Positions 61,395 through 64,000 of a stretch of 64,000 nt of DNA are shown one piece after another. How positions within the stretch are numbered: position 1 is the stretch's first letter; each line of letters begins with the position of its first letter. Source of the DNA: YA12-FULL-51-18 sp041665305 (GTDB lineage: Bacteria; Elusimicrobiota; Elusimicrobia; Elusimicrobiales; UBA9959). Where the stretch lies: assembly GCA_041665305.1 (NCBI GenBank), contig JBAYJD010000004.1, positions 1-64,000 of the forward strand. Direction: 5' to 3'. Both the position numbers and the translations under genes were made by a program. The notes beneath the pieces are model-generated. The model did no database searches. It saw nothing but the letters and a program-made list of their open reading frames with translations, and was not told the origin of the DNA.

Positions 61395-62702
61395 TTAATG
61401 GCTTCTGATCGGAAATTCGAGCGCCCATTTATAGAAGGGGAGCGCCCGCACTGTTACACCGTCCAGGCGCTCCTCATACTCTTCCGACCAAGTTACTATC
61501 TTACCCGCCGCAAGATTAAGAGATTTACAGGCTTTAATCAAGCCGCTGAACTCCCTTTTCTTTGTTGAAGGAGAAGTGAGATCACAAGCCGCCTGAAACA
61601 CCTCCGGAGGGCCCTGCTCGTTAAGCCGCACAAAATCACACTCGCTGCCGCCTTTTATATAGTAGATCTCACTTCCGGCGGTGTGAAGCTCCGTAAAAAC
61701 GGCGTTTTCAAGCAGCTTGCCGCGATCTTCGGAAAACCCGAAAGACACGGAGGTCGCCAGCCCGTTATCGACCACATATATCTTTTTCTCGGAACCTTCC
61801 CGTTTTATAAGCGATTCATTATATTTTTTCAACGGGAAAAAGAAATATATCGCGCGCAGCTCTTCCAGTAATTCGTATAAAAGATTTTTATCGGCTTTAT
61901 AGCCCTGTGAATGGAGCTCATTATAGATCTTGTGCACGGACACCGGGGTCGAAATGCAGGCTAAAAGACGCTTTATAAAATACTTCAGCAGATGCGCATG
62001 CGGCTTGCGTTCATACCGCTCGATAAGGTCCTTAAACAACATCACATTAAAATATTCCTGCAATGTTTTCACTCTCAGCCCCTCCTCCATTGAAAGGACT
62101 TCGGGAAAACCGCCGGCACGCAGATATTCTTCGGATTTAGCCGCCACCCTGTTCCTTGAAGCGGCGGGATACATCTCCGCCGCCGTTCCGGAGAAAGACA
62201 GATATTCCCGGAACGATAAGGGGTAGACTTCATAAGTCAGATTACGCCCGCGTAAACTTGTGGAGATGTCGGTGCTTAGTAATTTAGAATTGGAGCCCGT
62301 CAAAAAAACATTTTTAGAAACGGAGTCATACACCCGGCGGACAAATTTTTCCCACCCCTCGACATTCTGGATCTCGTCAAAAAAGAAATAAGATTTCGAG
62401 AGATCCGCATCCGGATAAAGCTCACCATAAGCCTGCAGGATCAGGTCCAGGTCGTCTCTCCCGGCCTCTAAACGCTCATCTTCAAAATTCACATATATAA
62501 TGCCGCGTATATCCGCGCCGCGCGCTAAAAGCCGTGAAACAGCATCCAGAAGAAGGAAGGTTTTTCCGCTGCGGCGTACGCCGGATACAGCAACGACCTT
62601 ACCTGAATCCAAAGGCACGCTGATAAACCGTTTTTTAACGGGAGGAACCGGTCGTGTCTGGAAAGAGCGAATTATCTCTTTAAACACTTCTTTCTTGACC
62701 AT
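61395..62702 (-). CDS. AAA-type ATPase with DUF4143 C-terminus
   Basis: 435 residues. Walker A SGVRRSGKTFLLLDAVSR at about 40-57, YVNFEDERLEAG, Walker B KSYFFFDEIQNVEGWEKFVR, sensor-like VFLTGSNSKLLSTDISTSLR, then a DUF4143 nuclease-like/DNA-binding-like C-terminus (ENAVFTELHTAGSEIYYIKG, DFVRLNEQG). Widespread in bacterial accessory regions; function unproven. It has its own clear promoter and a leaderless-type start, unlike the sugar genes around it. Confidence 0.87.
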   Translation of the reverse strand: MVKKEVFKEIIRSFQTRPVPPVKKRFISVPLDSGKVVAVSGVRRSGKTFLLLDAVSRLLARGADIRGIIYVNFEDERLEAGRDDLDLILQAYGELYPDADLSKSYFFFDEIQNVEGWEKFVRRVYDSVSKNVFLTGSNSKLLSTDISTSLRGRNLTYEVYPLSFREYLSFSGTAAEMYPAASRNRVAAKSEEYLRAGGFPEVLSMEEGLRVKTLQEYFNVMLFKDLIERYERKPHAHLLKYFIKRLLACISTPVSVHKIYNELHSQGYKADKNLLYELLEELRAIYFFFPLKKYNESLIKREGSEKKIYVVDNGLATSVSFGFSEDRGKLLENAVFTELHTAGSEIYYIKGGSECDFVRLNEQGPPEVFQAACDLTSPSTKKREFSGLIKACKSLNLAAGKIVTWSEEYEERLDGVTVRALPFYKWALEFPIRSH

Positions 62703-62708
62703 AAAGAT

Positions 62709-62737
62709 ATTATATCACAAAATTTCTTTATATTCAA
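62709..62737 (-). promoter_or_regulatory. Sigma-70-like promoter of the AAA/DUF4143 gene
   Basis: TTGAAT (62732-62737) and TATAAT (62709-62714) on the minus strand with a 17-nt spacer. The ATG follows 6 nt after the -10 box, and there is no SD. Best case in the window for a leaderless transcript. Confidence 0.7.
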
Positions 62738-62770
62738 GAAATTTAACGCAATAGGAGAGGCATTGTACAG

Positions 62771-63919
62771 TCAACTTAATATATGACAATATTCTTCGAT
62801 TTGCTTAATACACACTTCCCGCATGTCTTGACGGCGCTCGCAGGCTATCGTCCATTCTATGATCTTATCGATAGCCCGGCCTATATGCCACCGTGGGGCC
62901 CAATGGAGTTCTTTTCTGGCCTTGGAAGAATCCAGTTTTAAGTAATGAGCTTCGTGGGGATGGGGACCTTTGTCTATGGCGTAGCCTGGGGCTTCGGGCC
63001 ATTTGCGGAACATCCGCCTGACTATCCATTCCACATTTTTAGCGTCTCCGGCGTCGGGTCCGAAATTCCAGGCCTGGGCGTAGCGGGGGCCGTGCTTATA
63101 TAGTTTTTCGGCCAGCATAAGATAGCCGTTCAACGGTTCAAGGACATGCTGCCAGGGACGGATGGCGCGCGGATTGCGGATATGAACTTTCTCTCCCTTT
63201 AAAGCCGCCCGGATAATGTCCGGGATAAGCCGGTCCGCCGCCCAGTCCCCGCCTCCGATAACATTGCCGGCGCGGGCGGAGGCGAGCGCTATATGGTGGA
63301 GCGAAGGTTGGAGGGTTGGAGGGTTGGAGGGTTGGAGGGAGGCGGAGTAATTTTTGGGATTAAAGAAGGAACTGCGGTAGGCGGAGGTGACAAGCTCGGA
63401 ACAGGCTTTGCTGGACGAATAAGGGTCGTAACCGCCCAAGGGTTCGTCTTCTTTATAGCCGCGCAGGTGTTCTTTATTCTCGTAGCATTTGTCGGTGGTG
63501 ACATTGACTATGGCACGGACGGAACTGCATTTGCGGGCGGCCTCAAGCAGGTTTATAGTGCCCATGACATTGGTTTCGTAAGTTTCGCGCGGATCTTTAT
63601 AAGACAGTCTCACAAGGGGCTGGGCGGCCATGTGAATGATTATGTCCGGCTTTGCCGCTAATACGGCTTTTTGCAGGCGGACTGCGTCGCGCACATCGCC
63701 TATGGTCGTTTTTGTGATCTTTTTAAGCGCGCACAATTCATAAAGACTGGGGTTCGTATTGGGCTTTAAAGCGTAGCCGTAAACCTTCGCACCGAGCGCG
63801 TGCAGCCAGATGGAAAGCCACGAGCCTTTAAAGCCGGTGTTGCCTGTTAAGAATACTTTTTGGCCATGCCAAAAAGTATGAGGGTTGGAGGGTTGGAGGG
63901 CTGGAGGGTTGGAGGACAT
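62771..63919 (-). CDS. rfbG: CDP-glucose 4,6-dehydratase with two repeat-derived inserts
   Basis: 382 residues. Converts CDP-glucose to CDP-4-keto-6-deoxyglucose. Seen: FWHGQKVFLTGNTGFKGSWL, HMAAQPLVRLSYKDPRETYE, VNVTTDKCYENKEHLRGYKE, YDPYSSSKACSELVTSAYRS (Tyr/Lys), SARAGNVIGGGDWAADRLIP. The N-terminal extension (MSSNPPALQPSN) and a stretch at about 190-206 (SLQPSNPPTLQPS) are both translated octanucleotide arrays of 8-residue period. AGGAGA lies 9 nt before the ATG, and the ATG itself borders the first array. Confidence 0.94.
   Translation of the reverse strand: MSSNPPALQPSNPHTFWHGQKVFLTGNTGFKGSWLSIWLHALGAKVYGYALKPNTNPSLYELCALKKITKTTIGDVRDAVRLQKAVLAAKPDIIIHMAAQPLVRLSYKDPRETYETNVMGTINLLEAARKCSSVRAIVNVTTDKCYENKEHLRGYKEDEPLGGYDPYSSSKACSELVTSAYRSSFFNPKNYSASLQPSNPPTLQPSLHHIALASARAGNVIGGGDWAADRLIPDIIRAALKGEKVHIRNPRAIRPWQHVLEPLNGYLMLAEKLYKHGPRYAQAWNFGPDAGDAKNVEWIVRRMFRKWPEAPGYAIDKGPHPHEAHYLKLDSSKARKELHWAPRWHIGRAIDKIIEWTIACERRQDMREVCIKQIEEYCHILS
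63306..63337. repeat. Octanucleotide array inside rfbG (middle)
   Basis: Four perfect GGTTGGAG units, followed by GG. On the plus strand this gives four GGG tracts with 5-nt loops (a G-quadruplex pattern). Translated on the minus strand as LQPSNPPTLQPS. Confidence 0.8.
63853..63879. other. 12-bp perfect inverted repeat near the rfbG start
   Basis: ATACTTTTTGGC (63853-63864) and GCCAAAAAGTAT (63868-63879) around a CAT loop. It begins 40 nt into the rfbG reading frame, adjacent to the first array, and could form an mRNA hairpin just after the start codon. Partly constrained by the conserved F-W-x-G-x-K-V motif. Confidence 0.6.
63883..63914. repeat. Octanucleotide array at the rfbG start codon
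   Basis: Three GGTTGGAG units and one GGCTGGAG on the plus strand. The array ends 2 nt before the ATG (cat, 63917-63919), so it makes up codons 2-13 of rfbG. It also has four GGG tracts. Confidence 0.8.
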
Positions 63920-63925
63920 TTTTAT

Positions 63926-64000
63926 TTATCTCCTGTTGTAAATGTCGTTAAAGCGGAGAATGTCGTCTTCTCCGACATATTCCCCGTTCTGGACTTCTAT
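63926..64000 (-). CDS. 3' end of an unidentified gene upstream of rfbG (partial)
   Basis: 24 codons and a TAA stop, reading IEVQNGEYVGEDDILRFNDI and four more residues. By position rfbF (glucose-1-phosphate cytidylyltransferase) would be expected, but the ending does not look like the RfbF tails I know, so no name is given. It stops 6 nt before rfbG, suggesting co-transcription. Confidence 0.6.
   Translation of the reverse strand: MEVQNGEYVGEDDILRFNDIYNRR

Noticed and set aside
52502..63914. Octanucleotide arrays considered as CRISPR or telomere-like DNA
   Set aside because: No spacers between units and no cas genes, and the arrays are internal and only four units long, so neither description fits.

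Overview
The window reads as a chromosomal segment of an uncultured Gram-negative-type bacterium. It has a core glycolysis/secretion operon at the left and then about 56 kb of surface-polysaccharide (O-antigen/exopolysaccharide) genes, nearly all on the minus strand. I cannot name the phylum from sequence alone. The gap / cyclic-diphosphoglycerate-synthetase-like / pgk / secG operon, moderate-to-high GC and several apparently leaderless genes would fit an Elusimicrobiota-like or related candidate lineage, but that is only a guess.

Layout. 1-420: end of a partial gene, a tRNA-Leu(GAG) whose 3' end is duplicated nearby, and a terminator-like hairpin. 420-1946 (+): an unusual DUF21/CBS protein ending in a PTS EIIA domain. 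2074-6290 (-): gap, cPGS-like, pgk and secG. 6483-7133 (-): a small exported protein. 7352-8779 (+): the polyprenyl-phosphate sugar-1-phosphate transferase that would start glycan assembly. 9029-10475 (-): a first AbiE-type toxin-antitoxin pair set between degenerate direct repeats. 10747-24164 (-): a glycosyltransferase, a 1253-residue membrane protein of unknown role, two GT-C/YfhO-like membrane proteins, a membrane sulfatase-fold protein with a discoidin-like C-terminus, a kinase-like/methyltransferase fusion and a small 'YIDPGSGS' membrane protein. 24188-49701 (-): a dense run of GT2/GT4/GT10 transferases, nucleotide-sugar enzymes (3,5-epimerase, GDP-mannose dehydratase, UDP-glucuronate decarboxylase, epimerases), two B12-binding radical SAM enzymes, two Wzx-like flippases and a Wzm/Wzt ABC exporter. 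49777-51177 (-): a second AbiE pair inserted into the 3' end of a ColD-like gene and bounded by perfect 31-bp direct repeats. 51277-64000 (-): a deoxysugar block with a ColD-like dehydratase, GDP-fucose-synthase-like reductase, sugar-phosphate cyclase, SDR, HpcH/HpaI aldolase, thiamine-diphosphate enzyme, epimerase, RfbH and RfbG, interrupted by an MBL-fold hydrolase and an AAA/DUF4143 ATPase.

How the genes may work together: nucleotide-activated 6-deoxy, 3,6-dideoxy and possibly branched sugars are made by the right-hand block and by the enzymes at 25-36 kb. More than a dozen glycosyltransferases assemble them on a lipid carrier primed by the 7352 gene, and the chain is exported by Wzm/Wzt and/or the flippases.

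Beyond genes, four repeat signals stand out: (i) four 32-bp arrays of an octanucleotide (consensus YTCCAACC), three of them inside the reading frames of rfbG and rfbH and translated as extra peptide; (ii) four copies of an AT-rich palindrome with a GCCGC-type centre directly behind stop codons, three of them supplying the TAA; (iii) the 31-bp repeats bounding an AbiE cassette that carries no recombinase; (iv) a duplicated tRNA-Leu 3' end. Several genes have a -10 box only 6-7 nt before the start codon, suggesting leaderless mRNAs.
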